Assembly (NCBI RefSeq): GCF_005153485.1 | Contig: NZ_CP039740.1 | Span: forward strand, 1,863,001 to 1,927,000 | Reading direction: 5' to 3' | Length of the DNA stretch: 64,000 bases | From: Pseudolabrys sp. FHR47 | Lineage (GTDB): Bacteria; Pseudomonadota; Alphaproteobacteria; Rhizobiales; Xanthobacteraceae | Part shown: piece by piece, positions 52,750 through 64,000 of the stretch | Numbering within the stretch: position 1 is the stretch's first letter | Layout of the letters: the number at the start of each line of letters is the position of its first letter | Made by a program: the position numbers and the translations under genes | Notes under the pieces: model-generated | Told to the model about the DNA's origin: nothing | The model's input: only the letters and a program-made list of their open reading frames with translations | Databases searched by the model: none

Positions 52750-52799
52750 CAATTGTATAGACATAATTGCGCGGCGCTTCACAATTGTCTATACATATC
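52750..52799. promoter_or_regulatory. Divergent hut promoter with two HutC-like operator half-sites
   Basis: TGTATAGACA at 52754-52763 and its reverse complement TGTCTATACA at 52786-52795, each next to ATTG/CAAT, lie between hutI (minus) and hutF (plus). The TGTATA-type core agrees with operators reported for HutC repressors. The region is AT-rich for this genome. The HutC gene is 1.4 kb downstream. Urocanate is the usual HutC inducer. Confidence 0.82.
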
Positions 52800-52823
52800 G
52801 ACAGGCCTCACAGGCAGAACGTC

Positions 52824-54182
52824 ATGCACCGGACGCTTCATTTCGATCACGCGCTGCTGCCCGCTGGCTGGGCGAGCGCGGTGCGCGTCGAGATCGAAGA
52901 AGGTGTTATTGCAAGCGTCGCCGCTAATTCGCCGGTGAACGGTTCCGAGCGGATCGCGGGCTTCGCCTTGCCGGGGCTGCCTAATCTGCACTGTCACGCC
53001 TTTCAGCGCGGCATGGCCGCACTCGCCGAGCGCCGCGGCCCCGCAAATGACAGCTTCTGGACCTGGCGCGAGGTGATGTACCGCTTCCTCGATCGCCTGA
53101 CGCCGGATGACGTGGAAGCCATCGCCACTTTCGCTTACATGGAAATGCTGGAGCGCGGCTTCACCGCGGTCGGCGAATTCCACTATCTGCATCATGACCG
53201 CGATGGATCGCCCTTTGCCGATATCGGCGAGATGGCCGCGCGCCACGCAGCGGCATCGCAGGCAACCGGAATCGGGCTGACTCTGCTGCCGGTGTTCTAT
53301 GCCTACGGCGGCTTCGGTGGCATTGCGCCGGTGCCGGGACAGCGGCGGTTTCTCAATGCGCCGGATCGCTTCGCGAAGTTGTGGGCGCGCAGCCGTGACA
53401 TCGTTGCCGGATTGCCGCGCGCGAATATCGGTGTTGCGCCGCATTCTTTGCGCGCGGTGACGCCGGAGACCTTGCGCGAGGTTCTGTCCGGCGCAACAGG
53501 TCCCATCCACATCCACGCCGCCGAGCAGACGAAAGAAGTGGAGGACTGCGTCGCCTGGTCCGGACAGCGGCCGATCGAGTGGCTGCTGGCTAACGCGCCG
53601 GTCGACGAGCGCTGGTGCGTCATCCACGCCACGCACATGACCGGGGATGAAACGGTGCGTCTTGCCAGAACCGGCGCGGTGGCCGGTCTCTGTCCGCTGA
53701 CCGAAAGCTCGCTGGGCGACGGCATTTTCAACGGTCCGCAATGGATCGAAGCGGGCGGCGCCTATGGCGTCGGTACTGACTCCAATATCGATATCGATGC
53801 GCCGGGCGAATTGCGGCAGCTCGAATACAGCCAGCGGCTCGGGCTGCGTGGCCGCAACCTGATGACGACCCGGGAAGGCGAATCGAGTGGCCGCCGTCTT
53901 TATGCCGATGCGCTGGCCGGTGGCGCAAAGGCGCTGCAACGGCCGATGGGCGCGCTCGCGGCGGGCATGAGCGCCGATATTGTCGTGCTCGATGCCGAGC
54001 ATCCCGATCTCGCCGGCCGCAGCGACGATCTTGTGCTCGATACATTTATTTACACCGCCGGCCGTGCCGCCATCCGGGAGGTCTATGCCGGCGGTGAGAT
54101 GGTCGTCACGGCAGGTCGTCACCGGCAGCGCGACGGCATCAGCCGCCGCTATCGTGCGGCCATGTTGCGGCTGGCGAATTAG
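52824..54182 (+). CDS. hutF: Formimidoylglutamate deiminase
   Basis: Fourth step: removes ammonia from formiminoglutamate to give N-formylglutamate. The 452-residue amidohydrolase has ALPGLPNLHCHAFQRGMAAL (metal His pair), HIHAAEQTKEVEDCVAWSG, WCVIHATHMTGDET and GVGTDSNIDIDAPGELRQL. It starts at 52824 (MHRTLHFDHALL). Its presence means that the pathway is the five-enzyme type, not the direct HutG formiminoglutamase type. Confidence 0.96.
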   Translation: MHRTLHFDHALLPAGWASAVRVEIEEGVIASVAANSPVNGSERIAGFALPGLPNLHCHAFQRGMAALAERRGPANDSFWTWREVMYRFLDRLTPDDVEAIATFAYMEMLERGFTAVGEFHYLHHDRDGSPFADIGEMAARHAAASQATGIGLTLLPVFYAYGGFGGIAPVPGQRRFLNAPDRFAKLWARSRDIVAGLPRANIGVAPHSLRAVTPETLREVLSGATGPIHIHAAEQTKEVEDCVAWSGQRPIEWLLANAPVDERWCVIHATHMTGDETVRLARTGAVAGLCPLTESSLGDGIFNGPQWIEAGGAYGVGTDSNIDIDAPGELRQLEYSQRLGLRGRNLMTTREGESSGRRLYADALAGGAKALQRPMGALAAGMSADIVVLDAEHPDLAGRSDDLVLDTFIYTAGRAAIREVYAGGEMVVTAGRHRQRDGISRRYRAAMLRLAN

Positions 54183-54198
54183 GGCAGGGCATCAGCGC

Positions 54199-54921
54199 AT
54201 GGCCGAGCAATTGCCACGTTATGCGGAAATCCGGCGCTCGCTGGAGCAGTCCATCCTTTCCGGTGACTGGCCCCCTGGTCATCGTGTGCCGTCGGAGCAG
54301 GAACTGGTCGCGCGCTACGGCTGCTCGCGCATGACGGTGAACCGCGCGATGAGTGAGCTTGCGGCGTCCGGCATGGTCATTCGCCGCCGCCGCACCGGCA
54401 CCGTTGTGGCACTGCCGGTGTCACAGAAAAGCGTCCTGAAAATCCAGAATATCCCGGAGGAAGTGGCGCGCGAAGGCCGTGACTACCGTTACGAGCTGCG
54501 TTCGCGCTCCTTGCGCCGTGCCAGCAAGCGCGATGCCGAGCGGCTCAAGGTGTCGGCGGGGGATGCGGTGCTCGCCGTCAAGAGCCTGCATTACGCCGAC
54601 GGCATCCCGCTGGTGGCCGAAGACCGGGTGATCAATCTCGCGGTTGCGCCGGATGCGCGCGACGTCGATTTTTCAAACATCGCGCCCGGAAGCTGGCTGC
54701 TGGCCAAGGTGCAATGGCGCGAGGCGGAACACCTCATTCGCGCGACGAATGCGACGGCGGAAATGGCGCGGCTGCTGGAAATAGAGGCAAACCATGCCTG
54801 TCTTGTGGTCGAACGTTCGACCTGGCTCGATGCCGGCACCGTCACACATGTCGAATTGACCTATCCGGGCAGCCGCTATCAGTTGACTGTCCGCTTCAAT
54901 CCGTCGCGCGATGGAGAGTGA
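54199..54921 (+). CDS. hutC: Histidine utilisation repressor HutC (GntR family, UTRA domain)
   Basis: The 240-residue regulator has an N-terminal winged HTH (YAEIRRSLEQSILSGDWPPG, VPSEQELVARYGCSRMTVNR) and a C-terminal UTRA effector domain (HYADGIPLVAEDRVINLAVA, ATNATAEMARLLEIEANHAC). It is encoded 16 nt after hutF, so it is co-transcribed with a target and should autoregulate. The paired half-sites at 52754-52795 are its probable operator. Confidence 0.94.
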   Translation: MAEQLPRYAEIRRSLEQSILSGDWPPGHRVPSEQELVARYGCSRMTVNRAMSELAASGMVIRRRRTGTVVALPVSQKSVLKIQNIPEEVAREGRDYRYELRSRSLRRASKRDAERLKVSAGDAVLAVKSLHYADGIPLVAEDRVINLAVAPDARDVDFSNIAPGSWLLAKVQWREAEHLIRATNATAEMARLLEIEANHACLVVERSTWLDAGTVTHVELTYPGSRYQLTVRFNPSRDGE

Positions 54922-54986
54922 GTTTGACACCAGAGGGGGCCCCGTGGTGCCATGAACGCAGTTAATTGGGGCTATCGGAGAGTAAC

Positions 54987-55940
54987 ATGACTATCATCAA
55001 CAAGCGTCATGCAATCGTGTTGACCATGCTGGCGTCTCTGGCGGCGTCTCCCGCCATGGCGCAGACCAAGGTCGCGATCGGTTTCTCGGGCTGGACGGGC
55101 TTTGCGCCGCTCACGTTGGCGAAGGAAGCCGGCATCTTCGCCAAGAACGGTCTCGACGTTACGCTGAAGAAGATTCCGCAGGCGAGCCGCCATCTCGCTA
55201 TCGCCTCCGGCGACATCCAGTGCGCCGCGACCACCGTTGAAACCTGGGTGGTGTGGAACGCCAACGGCGTCGCCACCACGCAAATCTTCCAGATGGACAA
55301 GTCTTACGGCGCCGACGGCATGGTGGTGCGCAAGGACATCGCCTCGATCAAGGATCTCAAGGGCAAGCAGGTCGCCGCTTCGGCGCCGGGCACCGCGCCT
55401 TACTTCACGCTCGCCTGGTTCCTCAAGAAGAATGGCCTGTCGGTGAAGGACGTCACCGTTGTCAACATGGAGCCAGGTCCGGCCGCGCAGGCCTTCATCG
55501 CCGGCCAGAACGACGCGGCCATGACCTACGAGCCTTACCTGTCGTCGGTGCGCGCGAAACCGGACGCCGGCAAGATCATCGCCACCACGCTCGACTATCC
55601 GATGATCATGGATACGTTCGGCTGCACGCCGAAGTTCCTGTCGGAGAATCCGGATGCCGCCAAGGCGCTGGCCAAGAGCTATTTCGACGCCGTGGATATG
55701 ATCAAGTCGGATCAGGCCAAGGCCTATCAGATCATGGGCGCCGACGTGAAGCAGACCGGCGAGCAGTTCGGCAACTCGGCGAAGTATCTGCGCTGGCAGG
55801 ACAAGGAGGCGAACAAGAAGTTCTTCTCCGGCGAGCACGCCCAGTTCTCGAAGGAAGCGGCTGACCTGCTGCTCGAAGTCGGCATCATCAAGCAGATCCC
55901 CGATCTGTCGAAGCTTGCCGATACCAAGTTCATCCAGTAA
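54987..55940 (+). CDS. NitT/TauT-type ABC substrate-binding protein
   Basis: Periplasmic binding protein of 317 residues with a signal peptide (MTIINKRHAIVLTMLASLAA, cleavage after SPAMA). The mature chain starts QTKVAIGFSGWTGFAPLTLA and shows DLKGKQVAASAPGTAPYF and AFIAGQNDAAMTYEPYLSSV, typical of SsuA/TauA/ThiY-like proteins. The ATG at 54987 follows a GGAGAG box. Located directly after hutC, so histidine, urocanate or another nitrogen compound is possible; the hydantoinase relic beyond the operon points to a hydantoin or pyrimidine product. Neither is proven. Confidence 0.9.
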   Translation: MTIINKRHAIVLTMLASLAASPAMAQTKVAIGFSGWTGFAPLTLAKEAGIFAKNGLDVTLKKIPQASRHLAIASGDIQCAATTVETWVVWNANGVATTQIFQMDKSYGADGMVVRKDIASIKDLKGKQVAASAPGTAPYFTLAWFLKKNGLSVKDVTVVNMEPGPAAQAFIAGQNDAAMTYEPYLSSVRAKPDAGKIIATTLDYPMIMDTFGCTPKFLSENPDAAKALAKSYFDAVDMIKSDQAKAYQIMGADVKQTGEQFGNSAKYLRWQDKEANKKFFSGEHAQFSKEAADLLLEVGIIKQIPDLSKLADTKFIQ

Positions 55941-55990
55941 TCGCCGGGCGAGCGCGGCAAAATAATCTTGTCGCGCTCGCATTTTTCTTC

Positions 55991-56764
55991 ATGAAACCAC
56001 TCGCACCGATTTCAAGCCGCGCGCGCGTTGTGCTAGGTCTTTTGTTCTTCGTGCTGTTTTTCAGCGCGTGGGCTTTCGCGACTCTTGGCGGCTACGTCTC
56101 CAGGACATTTCTCGCCGATCCGCTGACCATGCTGGATGACGGCTGGCTGCTTCTGACAAAACACGGATTTGCCGCTGATATCGGCGTCACCGTCTGGCGC
56201 GTGGTCGGCGGCTTCGCTCTGGCCGCAGTCGTCGCAGTACCGGTCGGCGTGCTGATGGGCGCCTATAAGCCGATCGAAGCGTTGCTCGAACCCTTCGTGT
56301 CCTTCGCGCGCTATCTGCCGGCGTCGGCTTTCATACCGCTCCTGATCCTGTGGGCCGGCATCGGCGAATTGCAGAAGCTGCTCGTCATCTTCATCGGCTC
56401 GGTGTTTCAGGTCATTCTCATGGTGGCGGTCACGGTTGCTTCGACCCGCCGCGATCTGGTCGAGGCCGCGCTCACGCTTGGCGCCAAGGACAGCGGCATT
56501 CTCGGCCGCGTCCTTATTCCGTCGTCGGCGCCTGCCATCGCCGAGATCCTCCGGCTCGTGCTCGGCTGGGCCTGGACTTATGTCATCGTCGCCGAACTCA
56601 TCGGCTCATCCGCCGGTATCGGCCACATGATCATCGACAGCCAGGCGCTGCTGGCGACGGGGCAGATGATCTTCGGCATCATCGTCATCGGGGTCATCGG
56701 CCTGATCTCGGACTTTCTGTTCAAGTCATTCAACCGCTGGCTTTTCCCATGGAGCCTCTCATGA
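55991..56764 (+). CDS. NitT/TauT-type ABC permease
   Basis: The 257-residue inner-membrane protein has about six membrane segments and an EAA-type loop (VEAALTLGAKDSGILGRVLI) that docks on the ATPase. PVGVLMGAYKPIEALLEPFV and FARYLPASAFIPLLILWAG match SsuC/TauC permeases. It overlaps nothing; 50 nt separate it from the binding-protein gene and 13 nt from the ATPase gene. Confidence 0.92.
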   Translation: MKPLAPISSRARVVLGLLFFVLFFSAWAFATLGGYVSRTFLADPLTMLDDGWLLLTKHGFAADIGVTVWRVVGGFALAAVVAVPVGVLMGAYKPIEALLEPFVSFARYLPASAFIPLLILWAGIGELQKLLVIFIGSVFQVILMVAVTVASTRRDLVEAALTLGAKDSGILGRVLIPSSAPAIAEILRLVLGWAWTYVIVAELIGSSAGIGHMIIDSQALLATGQMIFGIIVIGVIGLISDFLFKSFNRWLFPWSLS

Positions 56765-56777
56765 TTTGGAGGATTGC

Positions 56778-57566
56778 ATGAGCAAGCTCCTCATCGAAGG
56801 TGTCTCGCGTGTCTTTCCCGCCGTGCATGGCGGCGAGCCGACGCGCGCTTTGGAGCCGACCAGCCTCACTGTCGCCGACAATGACTTCGTCACCATTCTC
56901 GGCCCCTCCGGCTGCGGCAAGTCGACCTTGCTGCGCATGATTGCTGGCCTCGACCGGCCGACCACCGGCCGCGTCCTGCTCGACGGCAAGCCGGTTATTG
57001 GGCCGGGGCCGGATCGTGGCATGGTGTTCCAGTCCTACACATTGTTTCCGTGGCTGTCGGTCGCCGACAACGTTGCCTTCGGGTTGCGCGAGAAGGGCGT
57101 TGTGCCGGCCGAACGCAGCAAGGTCGTCACCGACTGGCTGTCGCGCGTTGAACTCGCTGGATTCGGGAGCCACTACCCCAAGCAGCTCTCGGGCGGCATG
57201 CAACAGCGCACCGCCATCGCGCGCGCGCTGGCCAACGATCCGGCGATCCTGCTGCTCGATGAGCCGTTCGGCGCGCTCGACAACCAGACGCGCAGCCTGA
57301 TGCAGGAACTGCTGCTCGGCATCTGGCAACGCGACCGCAAGACGGTGCTGTTCGTCACCCACGATATCGAGGAAGCAATCTTTCTCGCTTCGCGCGTGGT
57401 GGTGATGTCGGCGCGGCCAGGCCGTATCAAGAGCGACGTGCGCGTCGATCTGCCGTATCCGCGGCACTATACGATCAAGACCAGCCCGGAATTCTCCGCC
57501 TTGAAGGCACGGCTCACCGAAGACATTCGATCCGAAGCCATGCGCGCGGCGGAAGCCGCTATCTGA
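56778..57566 (+). CDS. NitT/TauT-type ABC ATP-binding protein
   Basis: The 262-residue ATPase has Walker A GPSGCGKST, Q-loop VFQSYTLFPWLSV, signature LSGGMQQRTAIARAL, Walker B ILLLDEPFGALD and the switch His in FVTHDIEEAIFLASR. The ATG at 56778 has TTGGAGGA 4-9 nt upstream; an in-frame TTG four codons earlier is rejected. Its stop at 57566 almost touches the convergent hydantoinase relic. Confidence 0.94.
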   Translation: MSKLLIEGVSRVFPAVHGGEPTRALEPTSLTVADNDFVTILGPSGCGKSTLLRMIAGLDRPTTGRVLLDGKPVIGPGPDRGMVFQSYTLFPWLSVADNVAFGLREKGVVPAERSKVVTDWLSRVELAGFGSHYPKQLSGGMQQRTAIARALANDPAILLLDEPFGALDNQTRSLMQELLLGIWQRDRKTVLFVTHDIEEAIFLASRVVVMSARPGRIKSDVRVDLPYPRHYTIKTSPEFSALKARLTEDIRSEAMRAAEAAI

Positions 57567-57569
57567 CGC

Positions 57570-57935
57570 GGTAAGGAGCCGTTCGATGATGAAGATCGCG
57601 GCGGCGAGGGTGTGATTGGTGTCGAAGCTCGTGCCGCCCATATCGGCGCTGACGAGCGAAGGCGCTTTAAGTATCTTGGCAGTTGTGAGAGCGCGCGAAA
57701 GCGCCGTCGCTCGGCTTCATGCGCCGGATTGACGTAAGCGTTGAGCAGAGACACCGCCACGGCCGAAACGCCGAGGCCGGACAGTTTCTCGATCAGGCGC
57801 ATCGAGCGCCGCTGGCGTAATCGCCGTTTCGATCGTGCCATCGGAGCGGCTGCGCTCTGCGATACCGTGGCGGAGCTTACGTGCAATCAGCGGCGGTGCG
57901 GCGTCAATTGCATAACCAATTCCTTCCTTTTCCAT
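57570..57935 (-). pseudogene. Hydantoinase A (N-methylhydantoinase) remnant
   Basis: Three frames on the minus strand carry successive pieces of a HyuA-type protein: first IGYAIDAAPPLIARKLRHG and AERSRSDGTIETAIT (about 57920-57830), then in another frame GVSAVAVSLLNAYVNPAHE (about 57770-57715), then in the third frame LKAPSLVSADMGGTSFDTN (about 57670-57615), the hallmark ADMGGTSFD of the family. The order matches HyuA, but at least two frameshifts and internal deletions have occurred, and both termini are missing. It starts just after treY on the same strand and ends at the convergent ABC ATPase gene. Confidence 0.82.
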
Positions 57936-57938
57936 ATT

Positions 57939-60668
57939 TCAGGCAATCCGCCGCCGGAAGACATGGACTGCCGGAGTGCAGACGCAAAGCGGCGTTGCCT
58001 CTGTCGATTGCACGACTCCGTCCAGAAAGATCGTCTCGGAAGCGAGGGTAATGGCTGCGTGGAGCGGACGCGGCCATCGGCGTCCGTCGTCCGACTTTGG
58101 CGCGAAGTGGCGGCCGACCGCGACCACAATTTCGTCGCGCTTCCACCGGCGGGCGAAGGCAATGACGTGGTCGGCATCGGGGCCGCTCACATCGAGCGCG
58201 ATGTAATCGCCACGGCGGAACAGTTCGGCATGCGCGCGGCGAATATCGAGCAGCTTATGAAGCAGATGCAGCTTGATGCGACTGTCGCGCCAGGTCTCGG
58301 CGAGGCCCGGCCAGTCGTCACCCGGATTCTCAAGTTCGGCCGCGCGCCTGGCGAAGTCCACCGGCCGGCGGTTGTCCGGATCGACCAGCGAAAGGTCCCA
58401 ATATTCCGTGCCCTGATAGATGTCCGGAATGCCGGGGCCGAGTACCTTGAGCGCGAGCTGGGAGAGACTGTTGAGCGCTCCGATCAGCGCGGTACGCGCC
58501 GCGAAAGCGCCGAATGACTCGAGAAACGTTTTCGACCGCGCCGGATCGAGCAGGGCGCCGATATAGCCGTCCAGCGCCGCTTCATACTTGTCGTTCGGCG
58601 CCGTCCAGCTCGTCTCCTGCTTGCCTTCGCGCGCCGCTTTCAGCGCATAGGCTTTCATGCGCGCGGTGAACTCCGCGTCGAGGGTCTCCGGCCAGGCGCC
58701 GATGAGCGCCTGATAGATCATGTATTGATGCGCCTTGCTCGGCCAGAGCGATCCATCCTGCACGGCGGCAATAGCGTGGTTCATGCCGTCCCATTTCTTC
58801 ACGCACGATGCCCATTCGTCGGACATTTCGCTCAGCGCCAGAATGCGCATGCGGGAGTCTTCGCCGCGCTTGGTGTCATGCGTCGCCGTTGCGGTCAGAC
58901 CTGCCGGCGACGTTCTCAGGCGTTCGGCCTGCAGCTCGTGGAATTGTTGGGGCGACAGCGCCTGCGCATCGGGATGGCCGCCGACCTCGTTGAAGGCGAG
59001 GAAGCGGTGATCGCGATAGAACACCGTGTCTTCCAGCGCCTTCGCCATCAGCGGGCCGGTGAACTGCTGCAGCTTCAAGGCGAAGTTGCGTACGCGCGGC
59101 GCGCTATAGCCGGGGTTGTTCACCAGATCGAGCGTGATGACATCGCGCAGGAAATCCATGACGTCGGGATCGGGTCCGCCCCAGCGCGCTCGGGCCCGTG
59201 CGATGGTCGCGTCGATGATGGCGCGGTCCTTGTCGGACGCCCCGCCTGCGGTGACATAAGTTCGGTAAACGGGAAACTCCAGCACATAGAGCAGCAGTGC
59301 CTCGCGCAAACGGTTGAGTGTGTAGTCTCGCGTGCTGAAATGGCCGGCGGCGATGCGCGCCAGTTGCAGGCCGAGCACGGTGAATTCGCTCGCCAGCATG
59401 GTGTCGATGACCCGGCGCTTGGCGGTATCGAGCATTTGCGCGGGCGTTGCACGCTCGCCAGTGAAGTCGCGCCATGTCTTCTCCAGCGCATCGAGCCCGC
59501 GCGCGTCGGCCAGCACATGGCCAATGACATTGAGCCATTCATAACCGGTCGTACCGGCGACGCCGGAAAAGTCGGGCAGGGGCTCGCCCGGACCGAGAAT
59601 TTTCTCGATACCGATCCAGAAAGGTCCACGGCGCTCCTTGCCACGCGCCTTTGTCACCAGTTGGCGCAGGCGGCGCGTGTATTGCGCCGGATCGCGCAGG
59701 CCGTCGATGTGATCGAGCCGCAGCCCCTGCAATTGACCGGCCGCGATCAGCCGCGTGACCAGCGGGTGAATGGCGCGGAAGACGGCCGGCCTTTCGACGC
59801 GCAGGCCGGCCAGATCGTTGATATCGAAAAAGCGGCGATAATTGACGGCGGCGAAAGCGACGCGCCAGTAGGCGAGGCGATAATGTTGCCGCTCGAGCAG
59901 GCGGTGCAACGCAGCCACGCCGGTCTCGCCGCGATAAGCAGAAAGGCCTCGCTCGATCAGCGGCGCCGCGCCTTCGGTTGTTGTCAGGGCTTGCTTTAGC
60001 TTTGGCGCCTCACGATAGGATGGCGTGCCATGCGCGCCGAATTCGTCCGCCAGTTTCAACAGTGCGGCACCGACGCGCTCGGCCTCCGCTTGCGTTGTCC
60101 CAACGATTATTCTGAGCATCTCGCCGTAGCGCTGCGGATTGATCGGCAGCTTGTGCTCGAAATACCAGGCAGCGAAGCTGCCGTCGGCTGAATCGTAGCC
60201 CAGTTCGATCTCGCCGGCCTGCAAGGCGTCGCCATAAGGTCGCCCGAGGATCGGCAACAGCACGCCCGGATGGCGCCGATAGGGGATAGCCTCCCAGTCG
60301 ATATCGAAAGCCTCGGCATGCGGGGAGTGCTGGCCCCATTCCAGGACGTCGAGCCACCACTGATTATCGGACAGGCCGACGCCCATGTGGTTCGGCACGA
60401 AGTCGAGGATCAGGCCAAGGTCGTTCGCTTTCAGCGCGTCGCTCATCCGCGCGAAAGCCTCATCGCCGCCAAGCTCGGGGTTGAGGCGGTCGTGATCGAC
60501 GATGTCATAGCCGTGCGTGCTGCCCGGCCGCGCCTTCAGAAACGGCGAAGCGTAGAGATGGCTGATGCCCAGCGCCTTGAGATACGGGACGATGGCGGCG
60601 GCATCGTCGAAGGTGAAATCCTTGGTCAGTTGCACGCGGTAGGTCGCGCGCGGAATGGCAGGCGGCAT
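57939..60668 (-). CDS. treY: Malto-oligosyltrehalose synthase
   Basis: Rearranges the reducing end of maltodextrins to a terminal trehalose unit. The 909-residue GH13 enzyme starts MPPAIPRATYRVQLTKDFTF; typical motifs are YLKALGISHLYASPFLKAR, HGYDIVDHDRLNPELGG, LDFVPNHMGVG, GLRLDHIDGLRDP (nucleophile Asp region) and ATATHDTKRGEDSRMR. The ATG at 60668 follows the treZ stop by 4 nt with GGAGG upstream. Downstream of treZ and glgX in one operon. Confidence 0.95.
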   Translation of the reverse strand: MPPAIPRATYRVQLTKDFTFDDAAAIVPYLKALGISHLYASPFLKARPGSTHGYDIVDHDRLNPELGGDEAFARMSDALKANDLGLILDFVPNHMGVGLSDNQWWLDVLEWGQHSPHAEAFDIDWEAIPYRRHPGVLLPILGRPYGDALQAGEIELGYDSADGSFAAWYFEHKLPINPQRYGEMLRIIVGTTQAEAERVGAALLKLADEFGAHGTPSYREAPKLKQALTTTEGAAPLIERGLSAYRGETGVAALHRLLERQHYRLAYWRVAFAAVNYRRFFDINDLAGLRVERPAVFRAIHPLVTRLIAAGQLQGLRLDHIDGLRDPAQYTRRLRQLVTKARGKERRGPFWIGIEKILGPGEPLPDFSGVAGTTGYEWLNVIGHVLADARGLDALEKTWRDFTGERATPAQMLDTAKRRVIDTMLASEFTVLGLQLARIAAGHFSTRDYTLNRLREALLLYVLEFPVYRTYVTAGGASDKDRAIIDATIARARARWGGPDPDVMDFLRDVITLDLVNNPGYSAPRVRNFALKLQQFTGPLMAKALEDTVFYRDHRFLAFNEVGGHPDAQALSPQQFHELQAERLRTSPAGLTATATHDTKRGEDSRMRILALSEMSDEWASCVKKWDGMNHAIAAVQDGSLWPSKAHQYMIYQALIGAWPETLDAEFTARMKAYALKAAREGKQETSWTAPNDKYEAALDGYIGALLDPARSKTFLESFGAFAARTALIGALNSLSQLALKVLGPGIPDIYQGTEYWDLSLVDPDNRRPVDFARRAAELENPGDDWPGLAETWRDSRIKLHLLHKLLDIRRAHAELFRRGDYIALDVSGPDADHVIAFARRWKRDEIVVAVGRHFAPKSDDGRRWPRPLHAAITLASETIFLDGVVQSTEATPLCVCTPAVHVFRRRIA

Positions 60669-60672
60669 GGCG

Positions 60673-64000
<3,328 letters not shown>

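Noticed and set aside
57741-58517. A 258-codon open frame on the plus strand
   Set aside because: It is antisense to treY and to the hydantoinase relic; no motif and no ribosome-binding site.

Overview
The window is a high-GC chromosomal segment of an alphaproteobacterium, most likely Hyphomicrobiales (Rhizobiales) of the Bradyrhizobiaceae/Xanthobacteraceae type. This rests on gene content (folE next to an IscU-like gene, hisI and yidD; DUF2336; CheY-like and Hpt proteins; hutF-type histidine degradation), on heavy GC3 bias that leaves long open frames antisense to real genes, and on several intergenic palindrome families that I recall as common in that group. The assignment is an inference from pattern; no search was run. 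I see no transposase, integrase, prophage, CRISPR array or rRNA operon.

Layout. 1-3445 (minus): ABC importer operon (binding protein, two permeases, ATPase cut by the window edge). 3684-7096 (plus): exported orphan, then otsB-otsA for trehalose. 7181-7944: two small monoheme c-type cytochromes. 7971-17897: housekeeping block with thrS, an exported orphan, an EamA exporter, yidD, a periplasmic ClpP-fold protein, an IscU-like scaffold, folE, hisI, and a tandem glycine riboswitch leading a D-amino-acid dehydrogenase gene. 18032-25308: a B12-binding radical SAM protein, a CitE-like lyase and MaoC hydratase pair, a lytic transglycosylase, a DUF2336 protein with a repeat tail, and a receiver/Hpt pair. 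25562-31141: stress protein, DHA2 exporter, NAD kinase, GlxA-type regulator, methyltransferase. 31247-36681 (minus): two successive cheW-mcp pairs that look like a tandem duplication with diverged sensors. 37163-41755: TPR protein, cobalamin riboswitch with a btuB-like receptor, two exported orphans, cold-shock protein. 41913-46788: tRNA-Thr, MHS-family transporter, small orphans, rlmB, tRNA-Tyr. 46850-54921: complete hut regulon. 54987-57566: NitT/TauT-type ABC importer. 57570-57935: decayed hydantoinase A. 57939-64000 (minus): treY, treZ and glgX/treX, the last cut by the window edge.

How it fits together. The hut genes encode the five-enzyme route from histidine to glutamate (HutH, HutU, HutI, HutF, HutG) plus HutD and the GntR repressor HutC. 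Two inverted TGTATAGACA-type half-sites lie in the divergent hutI/hutF promoter. Trehalose can be made from glucose phosphates (OtsAB) and from glycogen (TreXYZ), both encoded here. Two metabolite riboswitches give direct regulatory evidence: glycine for the dadA-like gene and cobalamin for the btuB-like gene; a B12-binding radical SAM enzyme in the same window is a plausible cobalamin consumer. The best candidates for new biology are the glycine-riboswitch-controlled amino-acid dehydrogenase, the cheW-mcp duplication, the DUF2336 protein with its YDHxA tail, the IscU-like protein with one ligand cysteine replaced, and the hydantoinase relic beside an intact importer.
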